NCBI RefSeq assembly: GCF_004331455.1
Contig: NZ_SJJR01000002.1
Coordinates: 124,001 to 188,000 of the forward strand
Source of the DNA: Micromonospora zingiberis
GTDB taxonomy: Bacteria > Actinomycetota > Actinomycetes > Mycobacteriales > Micromonosporaceae
Direction of reading: 5' to 3'
DNA: 64,000 nucleotides
Notes under the pieces: model-generated
What the model saw: only the letters and a program-made list of their open reading frames with translations
Told to the model about the DNA's origin: nothing
Databases searched by the model: none
Position numbers and translations under genes: made by a program
Shown here: piece by piece, positions 15,413-23,268 of the stretch
Layout of the letters: each line of letters starts with the position of its first letter
Numbering within the stretch: position 1 is the stretch's first letter

Positions 15413-17081
15413 TCGACTGTCCGGACCGACGGAACTCCGGGCCTGGCTCGTCGCACGGGCCGCCCGCTCCTGGCCGGTGCTGGTCGGTTCGCTCCTCGGA
15501 GGGCTGGCCGCCGCCGGGTTCGCCGTCCTCGCCCCGGTGGTGACGGGCTTCGCCGTCGACGGCGTGTTGGCGGGCGGCGCCACCGGCCGGCTACTCGCCC
15601 TCGGTGCCGCCGTCCTGCTCGCCAGCCAACTGCTCCGGGCGGCGGTGCTGCAGCTGCGCCAGCGCGCCGCGATCGCCTTCGCCGCCCGGACCGAGCGCGA
15701 CCTGCGTACGGTGCTGGTGCGGCAGACGCTGCACCACGGCGACCCGGCGCACCGCCTGTCGCTGGCCAACGGGTTGGTCGGTGACCTGCGCGTGGTGCGG
15801 GCGGCGATCTACCCCGGGCTGGACATCACCGTCTCGTCGCTGGCGTTCCTGGTGGTCGCCATCGCGGTGGCCCCGCTCTACCACCCCTCGCTGCTGCTGG
15901 CACCAGCGCTGTTCACCGTCGGCTATCTGGTCGTCGGCGCACGCCACCTGCGCTCGCTGACGACCGCCGCCGAGCGGGTCCGCCAGGACGGCACGTCATT
16001 GGTTGCGGTGGTCGCCGAGGCACTCGGCAACGTCGAGGCGATCCGCGACGCGGACCTGCCCGACGCGGTCTGGGACCGGCTGCGCACCGCCGCCGTCGCC
16101 CACCACGACACGGTGGTACGCCGGGCCGGTACGGAGCGACGCGCCCCCATGTTCCTCCTGCTCGGCGTCGCCCAGGGGGTCGGCTTCGGCCACGCGCTGC
16201 TGCTTGCCAACCGGGGCACCCTGAGCCTGGGTGACCTGGCCGGCTACACCGGCGTGCTCATGCTGCTCGGCGCGCCGGCCTTCAGCGCGGTGATCGCCTT
16301 CAGCCTGGTCGCCGACGGGCGGGGCGCGCTCCGCCGGCTCGCGGCCACGTTCGCCCTTGCGGCCCCGCCGTCCTCCCTGCGGGCGACACCATCCGTGGAC
16401 GTCCCCGTCATCACCGCCCGTGGCCTGGTGCTCGACGTTGCGCCCGGTGCCTCGTCGGTCGGCACGAACCTCACCATCGCGCCCCGGTCGCTCGTGGTGA
16501 TCACCGGCGAGGTCGGAGCGGGAAAATCCGTGCTGGCCCGCACCCTCGCTGGCCTGCGGGCACCTCGGGCCGGCGGGGTCTGGATCGACGGGGACCCCAC
16601 CGACGCGTGGGATCCGGTCGTCCTGTCCAACGTGGTGGCCCACGTCGACGAGGAGGACGCGCTGTTCTCGACGAGCCTTGCCGACAACGTCCGGGTCGGG
16701 CGGCTCGACGCCGGGCAGCGGGAGCAGACGTCGGCGGCGGACCGCGCGGGGGTCGACGAGTTCGCCCGGTCCCTGCCCGACGGCTACGACACGCTGCTCG
16801 GCGAAGGGGGCGGACACCTCTCCGGCGGCCAGCGGCAGCGGGTGCGGCTGGCCCGGGCGCTGTTGTCCCCGGCGCGGGTGCTGGTCCTCGATGATCCGTT
16901 CAGCGGTCTGGACGCCGAGACGGCGCGGCGGCTCGCGGCGGAGCTGGTGGAAGAGGCGCGGAACCGCACCGTGGTGGTGGTGACCGAGCGGCAGGACGTC
17001 GCCGACGCGGCGGCGGTGAACCTCTGTGTGTCGAATGGTGTCCTGACCGTCCAAGAAGCAGCCGCACAGGAGACAGCGTGA
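15405..17081 (+). CDS. ABC exporter half-transporter, degenerate-site partner
   Basis: A 558-residue half-transporter with the same membrane-plus-ATPase layout. Walker A GEVGAGKS (near residue 368) and a canonical LSGGQRQR signature are present. The position of the catalytic glutamate is aspartate (LVLDDP), and the H-loop histidine is glutamate (VVTERQ). These changes are complementary to those of the partner. One composite ATP site is canonical (partner Walker motifs with this signature) and the other is degenerate, as in known heterodimeric exporters. The GTG at 15405 overlaps the upstream stop by 8 bases, and its own stop overlaps the kinase start (GTGA). Confidence 0.88.
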   Translation: MPDRLSGPTELRAWLVARAARSWPVLVGSLLGGLAAAGFAVLAPVVTGFAVDGVLAGGATGRLLALGAAVLLASQLLRAAVLQLRQRAAIAFAARTERDLRTVLVRQTLHHGDPAHRLSLANGLVGDLRVVRAAIYPGLDITVSSLAFLVVAIAVAPLYHPSLLLAPALFTVGYLVVGARHLRSLTTAAERVRQDGTSLVAVVAEALGNVEAIRDADLPDAVWDRLRTAAVAHHDTVVRRAGTERRAPMFLLLGVAQGVGFGHALLLANRGTLSLGDLAGYTGVLMLLGAPAFSAVIAFSLVADGRGALRRLAATFALAAPPSSLRATPSVDVPVITARGLVLDVAPGASSVGTNLTIAPRSLVVITGEVGAGKSVLARTLAGLRAPRAGGVWIDGDPTDAWDPVVLSNVVAHVDEEDALFSTSLADNVRVGRLDAGQREQTSAADRAGVDEFARSLPDGYDTLLGEGGGHLSGGQRQRVRLARALLSPARVLVLDDPFSGLDAETARRLAAELVEEARNRTVVVVTERQDVADAAAVNLCVSNGVLTVQEAAAQETA

Positions 17082-18055
17082 CCGATCTGGACAGCCCGAC
17101 CGCGGGAGCGAACGCGGACAGCAGCTACGACAGCAACGACCTGGTGAACATCGAGGCCGCCGTTGCCGAGGCGGTGGAGAAGCTCCAGTTGACCGACCTG
17201 GCTCCCGCCGGTTCGGGCCTGGAGTTCGTCGTACACCGCGCCGTCAGCTCCGAGCACGGACTGGTGGCGGTGCGGGTGCCCCGCTACCGGGCCTACCGGT
17301 TCCCCGGGCGCAAACCCTTCACCGCCGAGCGATCGCTGGGGCAGGAACAGCTGATCTGCGGGCACCTCTACGCGATGGGCTTCCCGGTCGCGGAGCCGCT
17401 CGCCATGGTGCAGACGGCGGCCGGGCCGGTGCTGGTGTCCGGTTTCCTGCCCAGCGACCGGGACGGCGCGGAGAGCGTACAGATCGGTGAGCTGCTGGCG
17501 CGGCTGCACGAGGCGCCCCTACCACCGGGACTCGATCCGCTGGACCATGACGGATACCCGGTGGCCGAGGCGGTGGCCCGGCGGTTGCGGCGCCGATGGT
17601 CCCAGATGATCGAACACCTGCCCGCCCTGCCGCCGGCTCCCACCCTCGATGCGGCCATCGCCGCCCTGGAGCCGATCTCCGGCAGCCCCGCGTTGCTGCA
17701 CCTCGACATCCGCGCCTGCAACCTGCTCAGCGCCGACGACCGGATCACCGGCTGGGTCGACTGGACCTGCGCCATGGTGGGCCATCCGGGCATGGAGCTG
17801 GCCCGCCTGTCGGAGTACGCCCAGCTGCCCGAGAACGGGCTCTGCGAAGTCGAGGTGCGCGACGGATACCAGCGGGTCGCACCGCTACCGGAACTCGATC
17901 CGGCCCTGGAGGCATTGGTGCGACTCGACACCGTGCTGATGCTCGGGGTCATCTTCTTCGCGTACGCACCCGACGCGACCCGGCAGACCTGGGTCGGAGA
18001 CCGCCTGGGTGTGCTGATCGAGCAGTGTGAGGGCGCCTTGGGCGGCCGGACCTGA
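17078..18055 (+). CDS. APH-like kinase, last gene of the biosynthetic operon
   Basis: A 325-residue phosphotransferase of the aminoglycoside-phosphotransferase (APH/choline kinase) superfamily. The catalytic loop is LLHLDIRACNLL (His208, Asp210, Asn215), and the metal-binding segment is GWVDWTCAMVGHPGMELA (Asp228). The N-terminal 25 residues are acidic and serine-rich. The GTG at 17078 follows AGGAGAC and overlaps the transporter stop. In antibiotic loci such kinases either protect the producer by phosphorylating the product or carry out a tailoring step. Coupling to the exporter genes slightly favours self-protection, which is an inference. Confidence 0.85.
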   Translation: MTDLDSPTAGANADSSYDSNDLVNIEAAVAEAVEKLQLTDLAPAGSGLEFVVHRAVSSEHGLVAVRVPRYRAYRFPGRKPFTAERSLGQEQLICGHLYAMGFPVAEPLAMVQTAAGPVLVSGFLPSDRDGAESVQIGELLARLHEAPLPPGLDPLDHDGYPVAEAVARRLRRRWSQMIEHLPALPPAPTLDAAIAALEPISGSPALLHLDIRACNLLSADDRITGWVDWTCAMVGHPGMELARLSEYAQLPENGLCEVEVRDGYQRVAPLPELDPALEALVRLDTVLMLGVIFFAYAPDATRQTWVGDRLGVLIEQCEGALGGRT

Positions 18056-18114
18056 GCGGGGCGGCGAACCCCGCGTTGCCGACTCGCTGGCGGCATCTGG
18101 GGTGCTGGCGACGG

Positions 18115-18147
18115 CCCGCCCGCCCGACGTGGCGCCGGGCGGGCGGG
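18115..18147. terminator. Perfect 12-bp GC hairpin between convergent units
   Basis: CCCGCCCGCCCG (18115-18126) and its exact reverse complement (18136-18147) enclose a 9-nt loop. It lies between the end of the biosynthetic operon and the end of the leftward reductase gene, so it fits a bidirectional terminator and marks the right edge of the locus. Confidence 0.7.
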
Positions 18148-18154
18148 TCGGTGG

Positions 18155-19003
18155 TCAGAGTGCGGTGCGGATCGCCTCGGCAAGGGTGACCGGTGGCCGT
18201 CCGATCAGCGTGGCCAGGTCGTCGGTCTCGACGTACAGCTCGCCCTCGGCGGCACCTCGGTCGCTGTCGGCCAGCAGTTCGGCGTACGCCTCCGGCAGGC
18301 CGGCACCGACCAGGACCTCGACGTACTTCTCCACCGACAGGTCGGTGTAGCCGACCTCGCGGCCGCTCTGCCGGGACACCTCGGCGGCCAGCTCGGCCAG
18401 GGTGAACGCGGGGCCGCCCAGTTCGTACGCCCGGTCGGTGTGCCCGTCGCCGGTGAGTACCGCCGCGGCGGCCTGCGCGAAGTCGGCGCGGGCGGCGGCG
18501 CTGATCCGGCCGTCACCGGCCGCGCCGGCCACACCGTGCTCCAGGTACGTGGGCAGTTGTGGCAGGTAGTTCTCCAGGTACCAGCTGTTGCGCAGGAAGA
18601 CGTACGGCAGCCCGGCGGCGATGATCTCCTGTTCGGTGGCCCGGTGCTCGGTGGCGAGGGCGAGGCTGGAGGTGTCGGCCTTGGCGATGCTGGTGTAGAC
18701 GACCAGACCGATGCCGGCCTCCTTGGCGGCGGCGACCACGTTGCGGTGCTGGCCGATCCGCCGGCCGACCTCACTGCCGGAGACGAACATCAGCTTCTCG
18801 GCTCCGGCGAACGCGGCGCGCAGCGAGTCGAGGTCGTCGTAGTCGGCGCGCCGCACGGTGACGCCGAGCCCGGACAGCTCCGCCAGCCGGCCGCTGTCCC
18901 GGCCCAGCGCCACGATCTGGCCCGCCGGTACGCCCCGGTCCAGCAGCGCGGTGACGATCAGCCGGCCGAGATGTCCGGTGGCCCCGGTGACGACGATTGA
19001 CAT
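18155..19003 (-). CDS. NmrA/QorB-like NAD(P)-binding oxidoreductase
   Basis: A 282-residue atypical short-chain dehydrogenase with the glycine-rich motif MSIVVTGATGHLGRLIV and the YTSIAKAD and LRNSWYLENYLP segments typical of QorB-type quinone oxidoreductases. These use NADPH to reduce quinones or sense redox state. It is divergent from an HxlR regulator, which is the standard QorB-YtfH arrangement in which the regulator controls the reductase. It is convergent with, and separated by a terminator from, the biosynthetic operon, so it is probably not part of it. Confidence 0.87.
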   Translation of the reverse strand: MSIVVTGATGHLGRLIVTALLDRGVPAGQIVALGRDSGRLAELSGLGVTVRRADYDDLDSLRAAFAGAEKLMFVSGSEVGRRIGQHRNVVAAAKEAGIGLVVYTSIAKADTSSLALATEHRATEQEIIAAGLPYVFLRNSWYLENYLPQLPTYLEHGVAGAAGDGRISAAARADFAQAAAAVLTGDGHTDRAYELGGPAFTLAELAAEVSRQSGREVGYTDLSVEKYVEVLVGAGLPEAYAELLADSDRGAAEGELYVETDDLATLIGRPPVTLAEAIRTAL

Positions 19004-19071
19004 GGGTGTTGCTCCCTCCAGGAAAACGATCTGACCTCGTCGTCAACCCGGAACACCGTGGCGTTGCTTCC

Positions 19072-19124
19072 CGTTGGAGAGTGGGCACCTTGAAGTGCGC
19101 CACACTCTGTTGGAGAGTAAAGAC
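19072..19124. promoter_or_regulatory. Repeated GTTGGAGAGT motif in the divergent HxlR-QorB promoter region
   Basis: The 10-mer GTTGGAGAGT occurs at 19072-19081 and again at 19110-19119, 38 bases apart. An imperfect dyad (GTGGGCAC...GTGCGCCAC) lies between the copies. The second copy also serves as the region of the HxlR ribosome-binding site. The layout fits an operator for the HxlR protein. Confidence 0.4.
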
Positions 19125-19481
19125 GTGGAGCCGAACCTGTACGACCGCAACTGCGGCAGCCGCCAGGTGCTCGACCGGATCGGTGACCGGTGGAGCGTGC
19201 TGGTGGTGCTGACCCTCGCCGACGGCGTCAAGCGCTACAGCGAGTTGGCCCAACGCATCGACGGGGTGAGTCAGAAGATGCTCACCCAGACCCTGCGCGG
19301 CCTGGAGCGCGACGGTCTGGTCAGCCGCACCGTGCACGCCACCGTCCCGCCCCGGGTCGACTATGCGCTCACCGATCTTGGCCGCACCCTGCTGCCCCTG
19401 CTCTCCAGCCTGCAAGCCTGGGCCACCGGCCACCTCGCCGAGGTGGAAGCCGCCCGCACCCAATACGACACCCGCCCCTGA
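19125..19481 (+). CDS. HxlR-family transcriptional regulator
   Basis: A 118-residue winged-helix protein of the HxlR (YodB/QorR) type. The start VEPNLYDRNCGSRQVLDRIGDRW contains the N-terminal cysteine at which several family members sense quinones or oxidants by disulfide formation. Recognition-helix and wing segments are GVSQKMLTQTLRGLERDGLVSR and DYALTDLGRTLLP. I chose GTG 19125 because family members begin near this point; an upstream in-frame TTG at 19074 is possible. Regulation of the divergent QorB-like gene is inferred from the arrangement. Confidence 0.87.
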   Translation: MEPNLYDRNCGSRQVLDRIGDRWSVLVVLTLADGVKRYSELAQRIDGVSQKMLTQTLRGLERDGLVSRTVHATVPPRVDYALTDLGRTLLPLLSSLQAWATGHLAEVEAARTQYDTRP

Positions 19482-19859
19482 CCGGCGAGGTCGGGCAAAA
19501 AGAGGTCCGCCGATTGAACCGGGCCGATTACCGTACGTAGTGCGCGTACCAGCCGTCCATTCGGACCGAAGGAGCGCAGGTGTACGACGAACAAGATCGT
19601 GACCACCGAGAACGGCCGCGAGCTAGCACGAACCATGGCTCGGGCAGCAGCGGAGACGAGGCGTCCCGGGCCTACCGTCCGCTACGAACCTGCTTCGCTG
19701 CCGCAGGCGGCCACCTACGGGCCCACCAGGCGCGTCGTTGCCGAACAGGGCTCGGTACGGGTCGGGCGCGATCGACTGCGGGTCGGGTTGCGATCGAATA
19801 CGGATCGGGTGCGGCTGCTAGCGGATCGGGCTCGGTCTCGGCTGGTTCCGTCGCCGGAA
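19482..19859. other. Non-coding stretch downstream of HxlR and clpP
   Basis: About 380 bases between convergent genes. A GTG at 19580 follows AAGGAGCG and opens about 100 codons, but the translation is low-complexity (Arg/Ser/Gly) and overlaps the clpP end, so I do not call it. The right half contains degenerate CGG[A/G]TCGGG-type short repeats (about 19755-19835). Confidence 0.4.
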
Positions 19860-20447
19860 TCAGCCGGCGGAGAGTTGGTTGGCGGCGCTGAGAACCTGGT
19901 CGATCAGGCCGTACTGGCGGGCCTGGTCGGCGGTGAACCAGCGGTCCCGGTCCCAGTCCTGCTGGATCTCCGCCAGGGTGCGCCCGCTGTGCTGGGCGAT
20001 CAACTCCAGCATGGTCCGCTTCACCTGCAGCATGTTCTCCGCCTGGATGGTGATGTCGGAGGCGGTGCCGCCCATTCCACCGGAGGGCTGGTGCATCAGG
20101 ATCCGGGTGTGCGGGAGGGCGTACCGCTTGCCGGCTGTTCCTGCGGTGAGCAGAAACTGGCCCATCGAGCCGGCCAGCCCGAGCGCCAGGGTGGCCACGT
20201 CGTTCGGGACGAAACGCATGGTGTCGTAGACGGCCATGCCGGCGCTCACCGAGCCGCCCGGCGAGTTGATGTAAAGCTGGATGTCCCGCGTCGGGTCCTC
20301 GGCGGAGAGCAGCAGCATCTGGGCGCAGATCTGGTTGGCGATCTCGTCGGTCACCTCGCTGCCGAGGTAGACGATCCGCTCCCGCAACAGCCGTTCGAAC
20401 ACCTGATCACCGAAGGTCCGTCGCCCGTCGTCCAGCATCGTGATCAT
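19860..20447 (-). CDS. clpP: ATP-dependent Clp protease proteolytic subunit ClpP
   Basis: A 195-residue ClpP serine peptidase subunit that assembles into a tetradecameric barrel fed by Clp ATPases. Catalytic serine lies in LAGSMGQFLL, histidine in LMHQPSGGMGG, and aspartate in DRDRWFTADQA; the substrate-channel segment YINSPGGSVSAGMAVYDTM is present. The ATG at 20447 follows GGAGGG. It lies 115 bases downstream of a ClgR/PopR-type regulator on the same strand. That resembles the actinomycete arrangement in which such regulators activate clpP genes and are themselves Clp substrates. Only one clpP is seen here; the usual tandem clpP1-clpP2 pair must be elsewhere. Confidence 0.93.
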   Translation of the reverse strand: MITMLDDGRRTFGDQVFERLLRERIVYLGSEVTDEIANQICAQMLLLSAEDPTRDIQLYINSPGGSVSAGMAVYDTMRFVPNDVATLALGLAGSMGQFLLTAGTAGKRYALPHTRILMHQPSGGMGGTASDITIQAENMLQVKRTMLELIAQHSGRTLAEIQQDWDRDRWFTADQARQYGLIDQVLSAANQLSAG

Positions 20448-20562
20448 GTCGTCACACCCTCCGCCCGCCGGCGTGCGACGTCGTCTCGCCCGGGAACCGG
20501 CGCGTCCAGCGTGCGCGAGGGGCTCACTCCGCTGCCAGCGGTTCTGCCTCCGGCAGATCCGC

Positions 20563-21462
20563 CTACGGCAGAACCCCGCCTGCGGAGATCTTGGTACGCA
20601 ATAGCCCTCTGAGCGGCCATTTCTTACCAAGATCGCGGTCGATGTGCGGTGACCTCGCTCGACGGGCGGCGCGGTGGCGCACGGACGGGCGAAGCGGGGA
20701 CGGGTGGAGGGGGGATGGGCGGAGCAGGGTGGCTCGGATGACGGTGCAGGTCTGGATGGTCGGTGCGGGGAAGACGATCAGCTTGATTCCGCCGATCAGG
20801 CTGCCGCCGAGGCCGATGTGGTCGCCGCTGGCGGGGCTGCTGTCGGCAGCGGCACCGCTGGCGCCAGGCAGGAGGCCGAAGCCGGGTCGGGCCAGTCCGC
20901 GACCGCCTGGACCGCCTGCCGTGTCGAGATCGCGTCGGCCGCCTGCTGTGTCGAGATCGTGTCGGCCGCCTGCCGCGTCGGCATTGCGCCGGTTGCCTGC
21001 CGTGTCGAGATTGCGGCGGTCGGCTGGCGTGTCGAGATCGCGGCGGTCGGCTGGCGTGTCGAGATTGCGCCAGGTGGGCGAGGTCGACGTGGGCTTGAAG
21101 CCGAAGCCGCTGAAGTGGGCGACGGGATGAGCGGAGCCGTCCGTACCTCGTCTGATGGCGGCGACTGCGGGGTCGGCGCGCCGGTTGGCCGGGAGGTAAC
21201 TGCCCTGGGGGGCGGCGGGCACCCGCCGCTCCACGCGCCGCAATTCGTCGCGGGCCTGCTCAAGTAGGTCGGAGAGGTAGAGCCCGAGCGCGCGGCAGAT
21301 CGCGGCGAGCACCTCGGAAGAGGCTTCCTTGCGGCCCCGTTCGACCTCGGACAGGTAGGGCACGGAGACACCGGCGGCTCGGGCCAACTCCCGCAGGGTG
21401 AGGCCCTGGCGCTGGCGTTCGCGGCGTAACACCGCGCCGATCACCCGTCGCAGCAACGACAT
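20563..21462 (-). CDS. ClgR/PopR-type XRE-family transcriptional regulator with repeat-rich tail
   Basis: A 299-residue protein. Residues 1-75 match the ClgR/PopR helix-turn-helix family ([50 protein letters not shown]), which activates clp genes in actinomycetes. After residue 130 a nonapeptide of the form LDT-P/A-A/G-D/G-R-R-N/D is repeated about five times, encoded by a 27-bp minisatellite. The C-terminus reads through a dispersed palindrome (20587-20634) and ends with GGVLP. Known family members are about half this length and end in alanines recognised by Clp; this one does not. It is upstream of clpP on the same strand. Confidence 0.85.
   Translation of the reverse strand: MSLLRRVIGAVLRRERQRQGLTLRELARAAGVSVPYLSEVERGRKEASSEVLAAICRALGLYLSDLLEQARDELRRVERRVPAAPQGSYLPANRRADPAVAAIRRGTDGSAHPVAHFSGFGFKPTSTSPTWRNLDTPADRRDLDTPADRRNLDTAGNRRNADAAGGRHDLDTAGGRRDLDTAGGPGGRGLARPGFGLLPGASGAAADSSPASGDHIGLGGSLIGGIKLIVFPAPTIQTCTVIRATLLRPSPLHPSPLRPSVRHRAARRARSPHIDRDLGKKWPLRGLLRTKISAGGVLP
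20587..20634. repeat. Dispersed palindrome, copy 1 (inside the regulator's 3' end)
   Basis: The outer arms GATCTTGGTA (20587-20596) and TACCAAGATC (20625-20634) are perfectly complementary. The inner arms AATAGCC and GGCCATT pair with one mismatch. It shares the GATCTTGG...CCAAGATC frame with copies at 49564-49615 and 58514-58563. It lies within the coding sequence of the ClgR/PopR-type regulator, 24 bases before its stop. Confidence 0.7.
20921..21070. repeat. 27-bp minisatellite in the ClgR/PopR-type regulator
   Basis: Five full units and a partial sixth of a 27-bp sequence beginning GTGTCGAGAT follow each other without gaps. Units two and four to six are nearly identical, while the third is the most diverged. 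The unit length is a multiple of three, so copy-number change would keep the frame and only lengthen the protein linker. Confidence 0.85.
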
Positions 21463-21667
21463 GCGGCCTCACTCTCGCCGGTCCTGCGCTGACCACCCCA
21501 TCATGCCCGCCCGCCAGCGCCGATGCCGTCCCGCCCTAGGAGGCGACGTCCCACCGGCACGCCCGCCTGCCGCGCGGACGACGTGCTTGGGCCGCCTCGC
21601 CGTGCGGATTCCCCGCCAGGGGCTATGTTGTGGGCGTGCAGGCGACGGAGGCGGGGCAGGTCCCGCG

Positions 21668-22681
21668 GTGATCCATTTTCCCGCGCAGCGGCGTGGCCCG
21701 CTCAGCGCGCTGAGCCTACGGTTGGCCGCCGCCCTCGGGCTGGTGTTCGCCGTGGTCGCGGTGGTCTACCTCGAACGGGACCAGTACCGCGACATCAACG
21801 GCGACGGCCTGACCCTGTTGGACTGCTTCTACTACGCGGTGGTCTCGCTGTCGACCACCGGATACGGCGACATCGTGCCGGCCACCCAGGGGGCCCGGCT
21901 GGTCAACGTCCTGTTCATCACGCCGGCCCGGGTGCTGTTCCTGATCATCCTGGTCGGCACCACGCTGGAGGTGCTGACCGAGCAGTACCGGACCGGCCGC
22001 CGCCTGCACCGGTGGGAGAGGAAATTGAAGGACCACGTCATCATCTGCGGCTACGGCACCAAGGGGCGTAGCGCGATCTCGGCGCTTCAGGAGAACGGGC
22101 TCGACAAGTCCAGGATCGTCGTGGTGGAGCGCAACGCGTCGGCGTTGCGGCAGGCCACCTCGAACGGGCTGGTCGCCATCGAGGGCTCGGCGACCCGTTC
22201 CTCGGTGCTCAACCAGGCGCACGTGCGTACCGCCAAGGCGGTGATCATCGCGACCGACAGCGACGACGCGTCGGTGCTGGTGGCGCTGACCGTACGCCAG
22301 CTCACCGCCGGGCAGGTCCGGATCATCGCGGCGGCGCGGGAGGCGGAGAACGCGCCCCTGCTCAAGCAGAGCGGCGCGCACCACGTGATCGTCTCGTCGG
22401 CCACCGCCGGTCGGCTGCTCGGCCTCTCCACCTCCGCCCCACCGCTGATCGACGTGGTGGAGGATCTGCTGACTCCCGGCCAGGGCATGGCGCTGGCCAT
22501 GCGGTCGGCCGAGCGGCACGAGGTGGGCAGGAATCCACGCGAGCTGGACTCGCTGGTGATCGCGCTGGTCCGGCGCGGGAAGGTGGTCACGCTGGCGGAC
22601 CAGGCTGGCGCGGTCGTGGAGACCGGCGACATGCTGGTCCACGTACGCGACGACCGGCCCACGGCGAACACTCTGCCCTGA
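21668..22681 (+). CDS. Two-helix potassium channel with RCK (TrkA-N) domain
   Basis: A 337-residue single-chain K+ channel. Two transmembrane helices (LRLAAALGLVFAVVAVVYL and VLFLIILVGTTLEVL) surround the pore loop with the selectivity filter STTGYGD. A cytoplasmic RCK domain follows, with the nucleotide-binding motif IICGYGTKG, and a TrkA-C-like end (about residues 255-330). Tetramers gate K+ flux in response to ligands or ions bound to the RCK ring. GTG 21668 is the only plausible start before the first helix. The neighbours are unrelated and oppositely oriented. Confidence 0.92.
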   Translation: MIHFPAQRRGPLSALSLRLAAALGLVFAVVAVVYLERDQYRDINGDGLTLLDCFYYAVVSLSTTGYGDIVPATQGARLVNVLFITPARVLFLIILVGTTLEVLTEQYRTGRRLHRWERKLKDHVIICGYGTKGRSAISALQENGLDKSRIVVVERNASALRQATSNGLVAIEGSATRSSVLNQAHVRTAKAVIIATDSDDASVLVALTVRQLTAGQVRIIAAAREAENAPLLKQSGAHHVIVSSATAGRLLGLSTSAPPLIDVVEDLLTPGQGMALAMRSAERHEVGRNPRELDSLVIALVRRGKVVTLADQAGAVVETGDMLVHVRDDRPTANTLP

Positions 22682-22684
22682 GAG

Positions 22685-23185
22685 CTAGCGGTCCTCCTCG
22701 GTGCAGGCCGCCGCTACCTCAGCACAGGCGGCTGCCTCGGCACAGGTCGCCGGTACCTCGCTGGTCGCCCGGCGCAGCAGGTCGTAGAGGGTGTCGCGTT
22801 CATTTTCGTTCAGCGCGCCGAGCACCTCGTCCTCGACGCTGGCCAGGGCACACTCGGCCTCGTTGAGGCGCTTTGCCCCGGTTTGCGTGAGGCTGACCAC
22901 ATGCCGTCGACGGTCCTCGGGTGAGCGCCGCCGCTCGACCAGGCCGTCCGCTTCGAGGTCGTTGAGCAGCCCCACCACGTTGGTGCCGTCGAGTTGAAGG
23001 GTGCCGGCGAGTCCTTGCTGGCTCATGTCGCCCGCATCGCGCAGCACGGTGAGTGCGACGAGGTGCCGGGGGCGCAGGCCGAGTGGTGCCAGCACCGACT
23101 CCGATCGCAGCCGCATCCGGCGGGCCAGGTATTCGAGCAGCGCGCCGCTGCGGCGCTCTGTCTGCTCGACCTGGTCGGGGGACAT
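22685..23185 (-). CDS. MarR-family transcriptional regulator
   Basis: A 166-residue MarR protein. The winged helix is visible as MSQQGLAGTLQLDGTNVVGLLNDLEADGLVERRRSPEDRRRHVVSLT, with flanking dimerisation helices. The tail is alanine- and cysteine-rich (four Cys within ATCAEAAACAEVAAACTEE), which could allow redox sensing. I place the start at ATG 23185 (MSPDQVEQTE). It is divergent from an azoreductase, and MarR regulators paired with azoR-like genes commonly repress them until quinones or electrophiles appear; regulation of that neighbour is inferred. Confidence 0.88.
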   Translation of the reverse strand: MSPDQVEQTERRSGALLEYLARRMRLRSESVLAPLGLRPRHLVALTVLRDAGDMSQQGLAGTLQLDGTNVVGLLNDLEADGLVERRRSPEDRRRHVVSLTQTGAKRLNEAECALASVEDEVLGALNENERDTLYDLLRRATSEVPATCAEAAACAEVAAACTEEDR

Positions 23186-23221
23186 GTGACCCACTTTACC
23201 CGCGCAGCGGAAGATGTCCTT

Positions 23222-23250
23222 GCTATAAATGGTTGGCGCTACACAAACAA
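23222..23250 (-). promoter_or_regulatory. Promoter of the marR gene in the divergent region
   Basis: On the minus strand TTGTTT (23250-23245) and TATAGC (23227-23222) are separated by 17 bases. On the opposite strand a TATAAA at 23224 could serve the azoreductase, so both promoters overlap within 30 bases, a suitable place for MarR binding. Confidence 0.5.
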
Positions 23251-23268
23251 TCTGTGGAGGGTTAGCCA

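Noticed and set aside
19580..19891. Rightward frame with AAGGAGCG before a GTG
   Set aside because: The translation is low-complexity, the frame runs into the clpP 3' end antisense, and short degenerate repeats explain its openness.
20796..21371. Alternative reading frame of the ClgR/PopR-type gene ending in Ser-Ala-Ala-Ala, resembling a Clp degron
   Set aside because: The HTH-containing frame keeps strongly G/C third positions and a plausible hydrophobic segment well beyond that point, so no frameshift is needed.
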